From: Bradyrhizobium barranii subsp. barranii
GTDB taxonomy: Bacteria > Pseudomonadota > Alphaproteobacteria > Rhizobiales > Xanthobacteraceae
Direction of reading: 5' to 3'
Length of the DNA: 64,000 nt
Assembly: GCF_017565645.3 (NCBI RefSeq)
Contig: NZ_CP086136.1
Span: 3,145,501-3,209,500 of the forward strand
Shown: positions 1 through 8,823 of the stretch, piece by piece
Position numbering within the stretch: position 1 is the stretch's first letter
Layout of the letters: each line of letters begins with the position of its first letter
The notes under the pieces: generated by a model
Seen by the model: only the letters and a program-made list of their open reading frames with translations
Databases searched by the model: none
Told to the model about the DNA's origin: nothing
Position numbers and translations under genes: made by a program

Positions 1-138
1 GATCGGCTGCTGGTCGAGACCAAGATTGCCGCGGCCGGCGGTAAGCGCAAAGCGAAATCACGACTGGCTGGTCTCCTTTACAGTTCGATTCTTGCACCGC
101 ACGGCGGCTACCGACACATATCGCCGGACGCCCATTGA
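1..138 (+). CDS. 3' end of an unidentified gene
   Basis: A reading frame is open from the first base and ends in TGA at 136-138, giving a 45-residue C-terminal tail with a basic stretch (GGKRKAKSRLAG). The start lies outside the window and I do not recognise the family. From 139 to 303 I see no gene. This could be a chance open frame. Confidence 0.3.
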   Translation, partial: DRLLVETKIAAAGGKRKAKSRLAGLLYSSILAPHGGYRHISPDAH

Positions 139-303
139 TCGGCCATGCAGTCACGCTATGCATGCCAACTCGGTGGGCTCCGAAGGGGGGTGACCACCGT
201 GGTGGCTTGCCAACGACGATCCAACTGAGCAAATTGGGTTCGGGGAAGAGAGCTGTCCGCAAATGGTGCTCTCGGCGACGGAACAGATGATGCGACGATC
301 CGC

Positions 304-2505
304 ATGAAACCGCAGCCGGAACCATCAAGTCGGGAAGTTCTTGCTGGCCTTGTTGAGCGCGTCACATACCACAACGACGGGAATGGCTACTGCGTTTTGC
401 GGATCAAGGCGCGCGGCCACCGCGAACTGGTCACTGTAGTCGGGCACGCAGCGGTGATCTCCGCTGGCGAGTGGATTACCGCATCGGGCGAATGGGTCAA
501 TGACCGCACCCATGGCCAACAGTACAGAGCGAAGTTCTTAAAGACCTCGGAACCGACATCACTCGATGGCATCGAGAAATACCTCGGCTCCGGGATGATC
601 CGCGGCATCGGGCCAGTCTATGCCAAGAAGCTGGTGCGCGCCTTCGGTGAGAAGGTGTTCGATACCATCGAGGCGGAGCCCGAACGCCTGCGCGAGGTAA
701 CGGGCATCGGCCCGGTTCGGGCCAACCGGATCACGGCCGCCTGGGCCGAACAGAAGATCGTTCGCGAAATCATGGTCTTCCTGCACAGCAATGGCGTCGG
801 CACAGCGCGGGCGGTGCGCATCTATAAGACCTATGGCGCGGACGCCGTACAGGTCATGACCGAGAACCCCTACCGCCTCGCGCGTGACATTCGCGGCATC
901 GGCTTCAAGACTGCCGACGCAATCGCGATGAAACTCGGCATCGAAAAGACCGCAATGATCCGGGTTCGGGCCGGGATCTCCTATGGGCTGACCGAGGCGA
1001 TGGACGAAGGGCACTGCGGTTTGCCGACGGATGAACTGGTGCCGCTTGCCGAGAAGCTGCTTGAGGTCCCGGTGGAACTGGTGCGCATTGCGCTTGATCT
1101 CGAACGGACAGCAGGCACAGTCATCGCGGACAGCGTAGGCGAAACGTCATGCGTATTTCTGGCGGGCCTGCATCGGGCGGAGCGTTCGATTGCCGAGCGA
1201 CTGATCCGGCTTGCGAATGGCACACTGCCCTGGCCATGGATCAATCCAGACAAGGCACTGCCTTGGGTCGAGCAACGGATCGGGCTTACCCTTGCCGAAA
1301 GCCAGGTCGCTGCGATCCGGCTCGCATTGATGTCCAAAGCGTTGGTCATGACCGGCGGTCCTGGTGTCGGCAAGACCACCATCGTCAAAGGTATTCTCCG
1401 CATTCTCGCAGCAAAGGGCGTGAGGCTCCTGCTATGCGCGCCGACCGGCCGCGCCGCCAAGCGCATGACCGAGGCGACCGGTTTTGAGGCTAGGACGATC
1501 CACCGGCTGCTGGAGGTTGACCCCAAGGGCGGCGGCTTCAAGCGCGGCGAAGACAATCCGCTCGACTGCGACCTGCTTGTTGTCGACGAAGCCTCAATGG
1601 TAGACGTCATGCTGATGCAGTCACTCATCAAGGCCGTGCCAGACAAGTCTGCCCTTTTGATCGTCGGCGACATCGACCAGCTTCCTTCGGTTGGGCCAGG
1701 CCAAGTGCTGGCCGACGTCATCTCATCCGGTGCTGTGCCGGTGGTGCGTCTCACCGAGGTGTTCCGGCAGGCCGCGCAAAGCCGCATCATCATCAGCGCA
1801 CATCGCATCAATCAGGGGGCCATCCCCGATCTCAGCCTGCCCGGCACGGATAGCGATTTCTACTTCGTGCAAGCGAGCGATCCAGAAACCGCCGTACAGC
1901 GTATCATCGAGTTGGTGAAGACACGGATCCCCAATCGCTTCGGCCTCGACCCAATTCGGGACATTCAGGTTCTGTGTCCAATGAACCGGGGCGGCGTCGG
2001 TGCGCGCTCGCTAAACATTGAACTGCAGGCGGCTCTGAACCCCGCCGGCGAGCGCAAGGTCGAACGCTTCGGTTGGACGTTCGCGTCCGGCGACAAAGTG
2101 ATGCAGATCGAAAACGATTACGACAAGGAGGTCTATAACGGTGACATCGGTTATATCGACGATGTCAGTTCCGAAGACAGCGAACTCACCGCAAGCTTCG
2201 ACGGCCGCTCGGTCATTTATGAGTTTGGCGAGCTCGACACGCTGGTGCCGGCTTACGCAGCAACTATCCATAAGAGCCAGGGTTCGGAATACCCTGCCGT
2301 AGTGATCCCGGTGATGACGCAGCACTACACCATGCTGCAACGAAACCTGCTCTATACCGGCGTCACCCGGGGCAAACAACTGGTCGTTCTGGTCGGTCAG
2401 AAGAAAGCCGTTGCCATCGCGGTTCGCAACGTTTCGGGGCGGCGAAGGTGGTCGAAATTGAACGAGTGGCTGGCGTCAAGAATAGCATCGATGCCGACAA
2501 GATGA
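304..2505 (+). CDS. recD2: RecD2-type ATP-dependent DNA helicase
   Basis: A 733-aa superfamily 1B helicase that would unwind DNA 5'-3' using ATP, acting in DNA repair or recombination in the cytoplasm. The length fits RecD2 rather than the RecD subunit of RecBCD. The N-terminal region resembles the RecD2 OB-like part, followed by helix-hairpin-helix units (IRGIGPVYAKKL, EVTGIGPVRANRI, about residues 95-145). Walker A is GGPGVGKTT near residue 351 and Walker B is LLVVDEAS near 425. The C-terminal UvrD-type part has ATIHKSQGSEY near 653 and YTGVTRGK near 687. No recB or recC is nearby. It is the first gene of a same-strand series (125-aa unknown, SNF2, SWIM protein). No strong ribosome site precedes the ATG, so the exact start is less certain than the identity. 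Confidence 0.93.
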   Translation: MKPQPEPSSREVLAGLVERVTYHNDGNGYCVLRIKARGHRELVTVVGHAAVISAGEWITASGEWVNDRTHGQQYRAKFLKTSEPTSLDGIEKYLGSGMIRGIGPVYAKKLVRAFGEKVFDTIEAEPERLREVTGIGPVRANRITAAWAEQKIVREIMVFLHSNGVGTARAVRIYKTYGADAVQVMTENPYRLARDIRGIGFKTADAIAMKLGIEKTAMIRVRAGISYGLTEAMDEGHCGLPTDELVPLAEKLLEVPVELVRIALDLERTAGTVIADSVGETSCVFLAGLHRAERSIAERLIRLANGTLPWPWINPDKALPWVEQRIGLTLAESQVAAIRLALMSKALVMTGGPGVGKTTIVKGILRILAAKGVRLLLCAPTGRAAKRMTEATGFEARTIHRLLEVDPKGGGFKRGEDNPLDCDLLVVDEASMVDVMLMQSLIKAVPDKSALLIVGDIDQLPSVGPGQVLADVISSGAVPVVRLTEVFRQAAQSRIIISAHRINQGAIPDLSLPGTDSDFYFVQASDPETAVQRIIELVKTRIPNRFGLDPIRDIQVLCPMNRGGVGARSLNIELQAALNPAGERKVERFGWTFASGDKVMQIENDYDKEVYNGDIGYIDDVSSEDSELTASFDGRSVIYEFGELDTLVPAYAATIHKSQGSEYPAVVIPVMTQHYTMLQRNLLYTGVTRGKQLVVLVGQKKAVAIAVRNVSGRRRWSKLNEWLASRIASMPTR

Positions 2506-2514
2506 GGGCCGACT

Positions 2515-2892
2515 ATGAATGTGCGCAAAGCGCATAAGATTTGGATCGAACAGTGCGAAGCGGCTCAAACGATCAAGGCGCGATTCGGGCTCACGGCGGC
2601 CTTCGACTACCTTGTCGGTGAGAAGTTGATGAGCTTTACCAGTACTGCCTCCAGACATCCCGACTTCGCGCGGGAACTGCCGCGGTTTGTTTCCGAGGTG
2701 AGACGCATGTTCGCGCCGGATGAGATCGGCACACAGTTGGCGCAAATCGAGCGTTCGCAAAACGAAAGGAATGTCGATGTTTTGGAGGAGGATGATCGTC
2801 TCCCGGAGAGTCCGGCCGCAGTCGCGGAGTGCGTTCAGCAGTTCATGCGGGTCAAGGAGTTGCTGACCGCGCCCATGTTCGGTACTTCGTGA
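2515..2892 (+). CDS. Conserved hypothetical protein, 125 aa
   Basis: I do not recognise a named domain. The protein is soluble, largely helical by composition and mildly acidic, with no signal peptide or membrane segment. It starts 9 nt after the recD2-like stop with GAGGGC just upstream, so it is probably co-transcribed and translationally linked. Its place between RecD2 and SNF2 suggests a helper of those helicases, but that is inference. Confidence 0.7.
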   Translation: MNVRKAHKIWIEQCEAAQTIKARFGLTAAFDYLVGEKLMSFTSTASRHPDFARELPRFVSEVRRMFAPDEIGTQLAQIERSQNERNVDVLEEDDRLPESPAAVAECVQQFMRVKELLTAPMFGTS

Positions 2893-2978
2893 CAGAATGG
2901 CGAATTACATCTCGATGTGGCGCGCGGCTCCCCCCAAAATCGCGGACATCCCCGGTGGGATCATAAGGTCTCACCGTC

Positions 2979-3217
2979 ATGATGACGCTGGAACCCGTTC
3001 TTACCCCGCATGGTTTGCTGACACTGCGACAAACGGCGCAAGCTCCTGCGTTGGAGCCCAATCAGGGCTTGCGGCTGGAGAAAGCATTTTTACGTGGCTC
3101 AGGGCACGGATTGTTGTGGCTCGGCGCCGACGAAGTCGCGACGGTTCTCCCACCGGTGTTGTCGTATTGGCGAGCGCTTGGAATGCGCTACATGACTGCG
3201 CTGTGCGCGCTTCCTTG
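2979..3217 (+). pseudogene. SNF2-family helicase, N-terminal piece (gene broken by IS66)
   Basis: First 79 codons of an SNF2 helicase gene, MMTLEPVLTPHG onward. The frame runs into the left end of IS66 at 3218. Joining 3217 to 8348 (dropping one copy of the 8-bp duplication CTTCCTTG) continues the protein as ALCALP-CVGDGRTKPP without a frame change. This N-terminal part lies outside the ATPase core. The other pieces are at 8348-8823 and 11310-13316. Together 239+476+1988 nt give exactly 901 codons. Confidence 0.85.
3210..3217. repeat. Left 8-bp target duplication of the IS66 element
   Basis: CTTCCTTG immediately before the IS66 terminal GTAAGCG. The same 8 bases follow the right end at 8340-8347. 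Eight-base duplications are the norm for IS66. Confidence 0.93.
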
Positions 3218-3315
3218 GTAAGCGGAGCTTTTCTCCCATTTGATTGACTGGTTTCGCTTCGGCTTTCGCTCTGCGATCCTTGGCTTGTCAGAGAGCCGAG
3301 AGGAGACTGAAGGCG

Positions 3316-3714
3316 ATGGAACAATCGGGGGAGGAAGCCGAAGCTGATGGCTTTGTGGGGAAGCTTACGCGCCGGACGCGTTCTGGAGGCCGGTTATGGT
3401 CTGCGGAGATCAAGGGGCGCGCTGTTTTCGAGAGCATGAAGCCCGACGCCCGGGTATGTGATGTCGCACGGCGTTATGGTGTGAAGGCCCAGCAGTTGAC
3501 GACGTGGCGCAGATTGGCGCGTGCTGGCCGGCTCGCATTGGTCACGGACGACGCGGCGGATTTCGTGTCGATCGAGCTGAGCGATCCAGTGGCGTCAGGC
3601 AAGAGCGAGGGGCCCGTCGAGATTACGATTGGCAAGGTTTCGGTCCGCCTGGATGCGGACGTGTCGGCGGTGCGGATCGCGGAGATCGTGACTGCGATCG
3701 AGCGCGGCGCATGA
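3316..3714 (+). CDS. tnpA: IS66 TnpA accessory protein
   Basis: A 132-aa IS66 Orf1 protein with an N-terminal helix-turn-helix like those of IS3 OrfA (AEIKGRAVFESMKPDARVCD and VARRYGVKAQQLTTWRRLAR). It is needed with TnpB for IS66 transposition. I chose the ATG at 3316 because GAGGAG and AAGG lie just upstream and family members start near here. An in-frame TTG at 3244 would add 24 non-conserved residues. The TGA overlaps the tnpB ATG in an ATGA junction, indicating translational coupling. Confidence 0.88.
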   Translation: MEQSGEEAEADGFVGKLTRRTRSGGRLWSAEIKGRAVFESMKPDARVCDVARRYGVKAQQLTTWRRLARAGRLALVTDDAADFVSIELSDPVASGKSEGPVEITIGKVSVRLDADVSAVRIAEIVTAIERGA

Positions 3715-4019
3715 TCATTCCGGCGCAGGGACTGCGGATTGTGCTTGCTGTGCGTCCTGTTGACTTCCGGTGCGGGCACGACGCGCTGGCCGGTCTTGTG
3801 CAAAACACGCTTGGGCTCGATCCGCATTCGGGCCTGATCGTGGTTTTTCGTTCGAAGCGCGCCGACCGGCTGAAGATTTTGCTATGGGACGGCACGGGCC
3901 TCGTTTTGGTCTACAAGCGCCTTGGCCGCGATGGTCGTTTCGAGTGGCCGCAGATCAGCGACGGCGTCATGCATCTGACGCGCGTGCAGTTCGAAGCGCT
4001 GTTCGATCACCCATGTTGA
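3711..4019 (+). pseudogene. tnpB: IS66 TnpB, truncated by nested element
   Basis: The IS66 Orf2 family is recognisable from MIIPAQGLRIVLAVRPVDFR and the run to HLTRVQFEALF. After codon 98 the frame enters foreign DNA and stops at 4019. The missing tail (FEGLNWKRVGERIV...) lies at 6485-6548 on the other side of the recombinase element. Joining 4003 to 6485 gives 119 codons, the normal TnpB size. TnpB is essential for IS66 transposition, so this copy is presumably dead unless the insert excises. Confidence 0.88.
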
Positions 4020-6094
4020 TGCCCCTCCTTGTTAGGCTGACAGATTCTTAGATCAAGTTGCGCGATGACGTGGTTTCGAAGGTCTCCGATGGCGTGAAGA
4101 ACGGATGGTGTATTCGGGAAGAGATAGGCGCCGCTGGGCTGGCGATCAATTAGCAAACGCTTGGTTCGGATCTGAACATAGAGCCAGTTTACTGGAATCT
4201 CGAGCCTTCGGGCCAGTTCGGGCGGGCTGAGGTATGAGTCGTCATGCTCCCATCGGCTGCGCTGGGCAGTTACCTTGATGGCGGCGGCACGACGGAGCCG
4301 CCCAACGGTGATAGGCAGCACCTTATCGGCGCAACGGGGAGAGCGGTGACCTTCCCGAGTAAGGATTGTGGCGATCTTGTCGTCTGGGACGCCGTCGCGA
4401 GCGAGCGTCAGAAGGCGTTCCCGCATCTCTGTGCCTCGCGTCAATCTGGTGACGGAGTTGACGCTCATCTTCACTTCGAGCTCCGTCACGGCGCCTCCCC
4501 GCCAGACGATCCTAGCCAGGGCCAAGTCGCGCTCACCGCGGTCGAGAACGACCTTTTCGATGAGACATCGCAACAACGCCTTGCGATGCGCATCCGAGAT
4601 AGTCTCGTCACCCCATATCTGCGGGAGGCGGCCGGTGAGGCTGATGACCTTGTCGTTGAGCTCCTTGCTTATGGCCACTTGTGTGATGGCTTTGGGCGGC
4701 GTCTGTCGGGCAAGCGCCTCTTCGGCGGCGCGCACGTCGTTTAGCGCCGCTTCCCATCGACGCTCGAGTTCCGAGGCGACCAACCGATTATCTGGATCAG
4801 CTCGGTTGAACTGCCGTTCGGCGAGCGCCGCCGTGTATCGCTTGCGCTCGAGCTCTCGTTCTGCACTGGAGCGTAGCGCATTGTTCGTCTGCTGCTGCAC
4901 CCGGCGGGAGCGCGACAAGGCATCGAGTTCGGCCGGCGCTAGTGCGGTTAGGAATGCGTCGCCAACGGCTGCATCGATATGGGCGGCGCGGATGTGTTGG
5001 CAGGTTGGCTGACCTTCCTGGGTACGCAGGTGATTGCATACATATTCGCCGCCGCCCTTGTAGCGGACGTACATCTTATGGCCACATCGTGCGCACCAGG
5101 CAATGCCGTGGAGCAGGAGCTCGCCATTGCGAGGCGCGCCGCGGGTTTTGATGCGCATGTATTCGGCTCGGTTATCTCTGATGACGGATCGGATTTTTTC
5201 ATAAATTGGCCAGTCGATATAGGCTGGATATCGATCTTTAACGACGATCCGCCACTCCTCCATCGGCCGCGGAGCCTTTTGTGGCAGGGCCCCCTCCCGC
5301 TTCGGCGGCCGGAAGCGGGTTCGTCCATAGACAAAGGCGCCCGCGTATGCGGGGTTCTTCAAGATCGCCGCGACGGCAGCCAGCGTCGCGCGCGTCCAGC
5401 ACAAATCGCCATATCGATCACGACGCGGCAGTTCCAGGTCACGCTCGTTCAACGCTCGCATGACCTTGGCAACGCTGCGCAGCTGCAGGAATAACTGGAA
5501 GACGAGACCGAGCCGCCCTTGCACGGCCATGTCGGGATCCTTAACGACCACACCGCTCGGGTCCCGCATCAGCCCGATTGGCAGCATAACCGCAAGTTCG
5601 CCGCGTTCGGCTTTGGCCAGCAGGCCGGCGGTCAGCCGGCTGCGGATCGTATGTAGCTCAAGCTCGGAGATCGAACCCTTCAGCCCGAGAAGCAACCGTC
5701 CGTTGGGAGTGCCCGGATCATAGACACCATCGCGGTCGGCGATCAGGCAGCCACGTAGACCACAGATATCCAGGAGCGGATACCAGTCGGTACAATTACG
5801 CGCCAAGCGGGTCACGTCGATCGACAGGATGAGTCCCACTTCACTCAGGCCAACACGGCCAACGAGTTCCTTGAAGCCGTTACGCTGTGCTATAGACGCG
5901 CCGCTCAACCCGAGATCGGCATCAATCACGTCGATGGCCGCCTCACGCCATCCGAGTTCGCGGGCGCGCTGGCGAAGCGCGTATTGAAGGCGCAGGCTCT
6001 CCTGATTGCTTACGACCTGATGGGGCGTCGACTGCCGGATGTAGACTACGGCTTTGCGCGCCAAGTGGCTTGGTGTGACCAGCTCGGACTTCAT
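4007..6094 (-). CDS. Large serine recombinase
   Basis: A 695-aa site-specific recombinase of the resolvase/invertase superfamily. The catalytic serine is S22 in VVYIRQSTPHQ. The catalytic domain covers about residues 10-160 with the usual LARNCTDWYPLLD and DGVYDPGTPNGRLLLGLKG stretches. A recombinase domain follows (about 180-300), then a zinc ribbon with paired cysteines (CARCGHKMY and a later VCNH/CQH). After that comes a coiled-coil-like charged region and a long C-terminal extension. The start at 6094 fits MKSELVTPSHLARKAVVYIR, and the two upstream ORFs overlap it. It most likely moved the element it sits in. Confidence 0.88.
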   Translation of the reverse strand: MKSELVTPSHLARKAVVYIRQSTPHQVVSNQESLRLQYALRQRARELGWREAAIDVIDADLGLSGASIAQRNGFKELVGRVGLSEVGLILSIDVTRLARNCTDWYPLLDICGLRGCLIADRDGVYDPGTPNGRLLLGLKGSISELELHTIRSRLTAGLLAKAERGELAVMLPIGLMRDPSGVVVKDPDMAVQGRLGLVFQLFLQLRSVAKVMRALNERDLELPRRDRYGDLCWTRATLAAVAAILKNPAYAGAFVYGRTRFRPPKREGALPQKAPRPMEEWRIVVKDRYPAYIDWPIYEKIRSVIRDNRAEYMRIKTRGAPRNGELLLHGIAWCARCGHKMYVRYKGGGEYVCNHLRTQEGQPTCQHIRAAHIDAAVGDAFLTALAPAELDALSRSRRVQQQTNNALRSSAERELERKRYTAALAERQFNRADPDNRLVASELERRWEAALNDVRAAEEALARQTPPKAITQVAISKELNDKVISLTGRLPQIWGDETISDAHRKALLRCLIEKVVLDRGERDLALARIVWRGGAVTELEVKMSVNSVTRLTRGTEMRERLLTLARDGVPDDKIATILTREGHRSPRCADKVLPITVGRLRRAAAIKVTAQRSRWEHDDSYLSPPELARRLEIPVNWLYVQIRTKRLLIDRQPSGAYLFPNTPSVLHAIGDLRNHVIAQLDLRICQPNKEGHQHG

Positions 6095-6191
6095 GAGGGA
6101 TCTCCGCCAAAATTGCGGCGACGTCTTCGACGATCTGGCGTCGGAGCGCGGGCGTCAGCGTCGACCAAAGATCGGCTGGATCCATGCTCAT
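5943..6191 (-). CDS. Small ORF overlapping the recombinase start (82 aa)
   Basis: An 82-codon frame starting MSMDPADLWSTLTPALRRQIVEDVAAIL. It overlaps the end of the DUF5372-like ORF by about 100 nt and the start of the recombinase by 152 nt in a different frame. The first 40 residues look protein-like (amphipathic helices). The rest is shadow-like, rich in Pro, Arg and Ser. It resembles the short ORFs that often precede recombinases of this kind, but I cannot prove it is translated. Confidence 0.45.
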   Translation of the reverse strand: MSMDPADLWSTLTPALRRQIVEDVAAILAEIPHEVRAGHTKPLGAQSRSLHPAVDAPSGRKQSGEPAPSIRASPARPRTRMA

Positions 6192-6474
6192 GTGCGTCGG
6201 GACAATCCGCTGTCGATAAAAGCTCGAGTAGAGCCTCCATACTCAGCTTAATCTGATTTGCCTCTTGCTCATAATATTCGATTGCGGTTGCTTGAATCAG
6301 AAGACTGCTTCCTGCGCGATACTCAACTTCATACGAAGCGGGAATGCCTCGGCCTCGCTGACCGATCTTCCTAATCACTCGATATGAGCGCCCCCACAAA
6401 GGATGGTGGGGGTCCCCAACCTCGACCACCTCCGGAAATGATTCGTCAGACTCACTATCAGGGACATTCCTCAA
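6091..6474 (-). CDS. DUF5372-like protein of the recombinase element
   Basis: A 127-aa ORF upstream of the recombinase. HPLWGRSYRVIRKIGQRG and the following beta-rich stretch (YEVEYRAGSSLLIQATAIEYY) look like the DUF5372 family, small proteins found beside serine recombinases in rhizobial mobile elements. Its role is unknown. The last 25 residues are an Arg/Pro-rich tail overlapping the next ORF and are probably less constrained. The 3' end overlaps the recombinase ATG by 4 nt, so the set reads as one operon. Confidence 0.6.
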   Translation of the reverse strand: MRNVPDSESDESFPEVVEVGDPHHPLWGRSYRVIRKIGQRGRGIPASYEVEYRAGSSLLIQATAIEYYEQEANQIKLSMEALLELLSTADCPDAHEHGSSRSLVDADARAPTPDRRRRRRNFGGDPS

Positions 6475-6484
6475 TCCCCTCGTT

Positions 6485-6548
6485 TGAAGGGCTGAACTGG
6501 AAGCGAGTGGGCGAACGGATTGTCGCGACGCCAGCTGCGGCGAACTGA
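6485..6548 (+). pseudogene. tnpB: Displaced 3' end of IS66 tnpB
   Basis: TTTGAAGGG onward reads FEGLNWKRVGERIVATPAAAN then TGA, which is the C-terminus missing from the truncated tnpB at 3711-4003. It has no start codon of its own. It lies 53 nt before tnpC, the normal spacing in IS66. Confidence 0.85.
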
Positions 6549-6601
6549 CTCAGACCCGACAACCTGTTTCGCGCGGGGCTTTGGGATGATAGCTTGCGGA
6601 T

Positions 6602-8227
6602 GTGCCGCCGTCCCCCATTGATCCCGCCCGTCTTGCAGCGCTGCCCGCCGATGTGCGCGCGCTCTTCCGCGCGCAGGAAGCGATGATTGAAGCCGAGCGT
6701 CGTCGCGCAGACGATGAATGCTCGGCGCGCCTTCATGTCGAGAGTGAACTGGCTGCGTCCAAAGAGAGCGTCGAACGCCTCGAACTGCTCGTGAAGGAGT
6801 ACGAGCGCGCACGTTTCGGTAAACGCTCGGAGAAGTTCAATCCCGATCAGATGCAACTGGTTCTCGAGGACATCGAGATTGCCATCGCCGAAGTCCAGGA
6901 ACGCCAGGACGATCGTGCGCGCCGCGCCGGCACGGCGCCGTCCAGCCGCCGGACCAGGCGCGCTGCCCGTGCCTTTCCCGCGCACCTGCCGCGCATCGAG
7001 CAGGTGATCGAACCCGAGAACCTCGAGTGTCCCTGCGGCTGCGGCCGGATGGTCCAGATCGGCGAGGATCGCTCCCGCCGTCTCGATGTCATGGCCGCCC
7101 AGTATCGTGTGATCGAGACGGTGCGACCGCGCTACGCCTGCGCAAAGGGCTGCACCGGTGTTGCTCAGGCGCCGGCGCCCGCCCATCTCGTGGAGGGTGG
7201 CATCCCCACCGAGGCGCTGCTGGCGCAGGTGGCGGTCGCCAAGTTCAGCGAGCACATGCCACTCTATCGTCAGTCGCAGGTTCTGGCCCGGCATGGCATC
7301 TTCATCGATCGCGCCGTTCTGGCAGACTGGATGGGAACGGTCGCCTTCCACCTCGCGCCGCTGGTCGAGCGCATGAGCGTCGTGATGAAGCAATCGGGCC
7401 GCTTGTTCATGGACGAGACCAGGGCGCCTGTGCTCGATCCGGGCCGGGGCCGAACGAAGACCGGCTATCTGTGGGCTGTCCTGCGCGACGATCGCGGCCA
7501 CGGCGGCGCTGATCCACCAATCGTGGTCTACCACTACGCGCCAGGACGCGGTGGTGACCATGCTGAGCGCATCCTCGAGGGCTTCGACGGCATCCTTCAG
7601 GTCGACGGATACCAGGGCTATCATCGGCTCGCACGGCCCAAGCGCAAAGGCGGCGTGCCGCTGCGGCTGGCCGCATGTTGGTCCCACTCAAGGCGCAAGA
7701 TCATCGCAGCGACTCCGAAAGCCGGCTCACCCATCGCCGAAGCCGTTCTCGCGCGCATCGCCGCACTCTATGCGATCGAGAAGGAGATCCGTGGCGCCGA
7801 CGCCCCGGCTCGGCAAACGACCCGTAACGAGCGATCACGGCCGCTCGTCGCTGAACTCGAGAGGTTTCTGCGCGAGCAAGCCGCTCGCCTGTCGCCGGGC
7901 AGCGAGATGGGCAAGGCGATCGCCTATCTCCTGAACCATTGGGATGGCCTCACCTTGTTTCTCGACGATGGTTGCGTTGAGATGGACACCAATCCCGTCG
8001 AAAATCAAATCAGGCCGCTGACTCTGACGCGTAAAAATAGTTTATTTGCTGGTCACGACGAAGGTGGTCGTTCATGGGCGCGCATAGCTTCGCTCATCGC
8101 CACCTGCAAAATCAACAGCGTGGAGCCCTACGTCTGGATGAAAGCGACGCTCAAAGCGATCGCAACCGGTCACCCGCAGTCCCGGATCGACGAGCTCCTG
8201 CCCTGGTCGTTCGGCCGCACCTCGTAA
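6602..8227 (+). CDS. tnpC: IS66 TnpC transposase
   Basis: A 541-aa DDE transposase of IS66. In order: an N-terminal leucine-rich coiled coil (RAQEAMIEAERRRADDE), KRSEKFNPDQ, a zinc-finger-like CPCGCGRM, then the catalytic core with aspartates in LFMDETRAP and ILQVDGYQGYH and glutamate in NPVENQIRPL. The start is GTG at 6602. The gene looks complete, so it could still act on other IS66 copies even though tnpB here is broken. Confidence 0.92.
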   Translation: MPPSPIDPARLAALPADVRALFRAQEAMIEAERRRADDECSARLHVESELAASKESVERLELLVKEYERARFGKRSEKFNPDQMQLVLEDIEIAIAEVQERQDDRARRAGTAPSSRRTRRAARAFPAHLPRIEQVIEPENLECPCGCGRMVQIGEDRSRRLDVMAAQYRVIETVRPRYACAKGCTGVAQAPAPAHLVEGGIPTEALLAQVAVAKFSEHMPLYRQSQVLARHGIFIDRAVLADWMGTVAFHLAPLVERMSVVMKQSGRLFMDETRAPVLDPGRGRTKTGYLWAVLRDDRGHGGADPPIVVYHYAPGRGGDHAERILEGFDGILQVDGYQGYHRLARPKRKGGVPLRLAACWSHSRRKIIAATPKAGSPIAEAVLARIAALYAIEKEIRGADAPARQTTRNERSRPLVAELERFLREQAARLSPGSEMGKAIAYLLNHWDGLTLFLDDGCVEMDTNPVENQIRPLTLTRKNSLFAGHDEGGRSWARIASLIATCKINSVEPYVWMKATLKAIATGHPQSRIDELLPWSFGRTS

Positions 8228-8339
8228 TTCTCCGTCGTTGCCGCCTCCATACCCCCCGCCAACGATTTGCAAACACGTTGATCAACAGACTGCAATCCCC
8301 ACGCCAAACCTTTGCGAGTGGGACGCGAACGTCGCTTAC

Positions 8340-8347
8340 CTTCCTTG
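8340..8347. repeat. Right 8-bp target duplication of the IS66 element
   Basis: CTTCCTTG directly follows the terminal CGCTTAC of IS66 and matches 3210-3217 exactly. Confidence 0.93.
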
Positions 8348-8823
8348 TGTTGGAGACGGCCGTACCAAGCCGCCTGTGCCGATCCCCGCCGATGGCGAGT
8401 TGGACACGATGGCAGCGGCTGTTCCGCCGATGACCGGCGCGGAATACCTGACGACGTCTGTCCTGGCCAATCTTTGGCAAGGTATGGATGCGGCCTTTGA
8501 TGCCGAGTTGGTGCAAGCCAAGCTCTCCCTGCAGGAGTTCCTCAAGAGCCGTCATCCGGCTTGGAATTTGGTTGGGCGCGTTCATTTCAACCTCGCGGAG
8601 AACCGGAAGGACGATGAAGCCCCGTTCGCGTTTCTTGCGACCTACACGACCCGACTCTCTGCTGAGGCCAAGGCCCAGCATCTGCCGCTTGGCAAAGCCT
8701 TGCAGGAGTATTCCGGTGCGAGGAACCGCCAACGCCTGCTCTCGCTGCTGATGCCCGTCCAGCGCGCCGCCGAGAGCAGCCCTTGGTTGAAGACGTTGGT
8801 CAATGCCGGCGATATCTTTCACC
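8348..8823 (+). pseudogene. SNF2-family helicase, middle piece
   Basis: Second fragment of the SNF2 helicase gene, between the IS66 right end and the left IS6 copy. It reads VGDGRTKPPVPIPADGELDT through LKTLVNAGDIFH and encodes part of the N-terminal non-ATPase region. The last 8 bases, CTTTCACC (8816-8823), are the IS6 target. Their reverse complement GGTGAAAG at 13298-13305 marks where the gene continues on the opposite strand (IFH-PLRWSPQQ). The open frame runs on into IS6 for a few codons (QVNELERRRG) before stopping. Confidence 0.85.

Larger units (their letters stand above)
4004..6484 (-). mobile_element. Serine-recombinase element nested in IS66 tnpB
   Basis: About 2.48 kb of foreign DNA separates the two halves of tnpB. 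Both junctions carry GTT (4001-4003 and 6482-6484), and deleting the insert plus one GTT restores tnpB exactly in frame. It carries three minus-strand genes: a DUF5372-like ORF, a small ORF and a 695-aa serine recombinase. No clear terminal inverted repeats are visible. The short duplication fits a serine recombinase working at a tiny core rather than a DDE transposase. Confidence 0.8.
3218..8339 (+). mobile_element. IS66-family element, with a nested serine-recombinase insertion
   Basis: The element starts GTAAGCGG and ends CGCTTAC, the expected IS66 termini, and is flanked by the duplication CTTCCTTG. It contains tnpA (3316-3714), tnpB (split) and tnpC (6602-8227), all on the plus strand. 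Without the nested element it would be about 2.64 kb, normal for IS66. It lies inside the SNF2 helicase gene. Because tnpB is broken, this copy is probably unable to move by itself. Confidence 0.92.

Noticed and set aside
4244..5012. Plus-strand ORFs of 166 and 214 aa inside the recombinase element
   Set aside because: Antisense shadows of the 695-aa serine recombinase.
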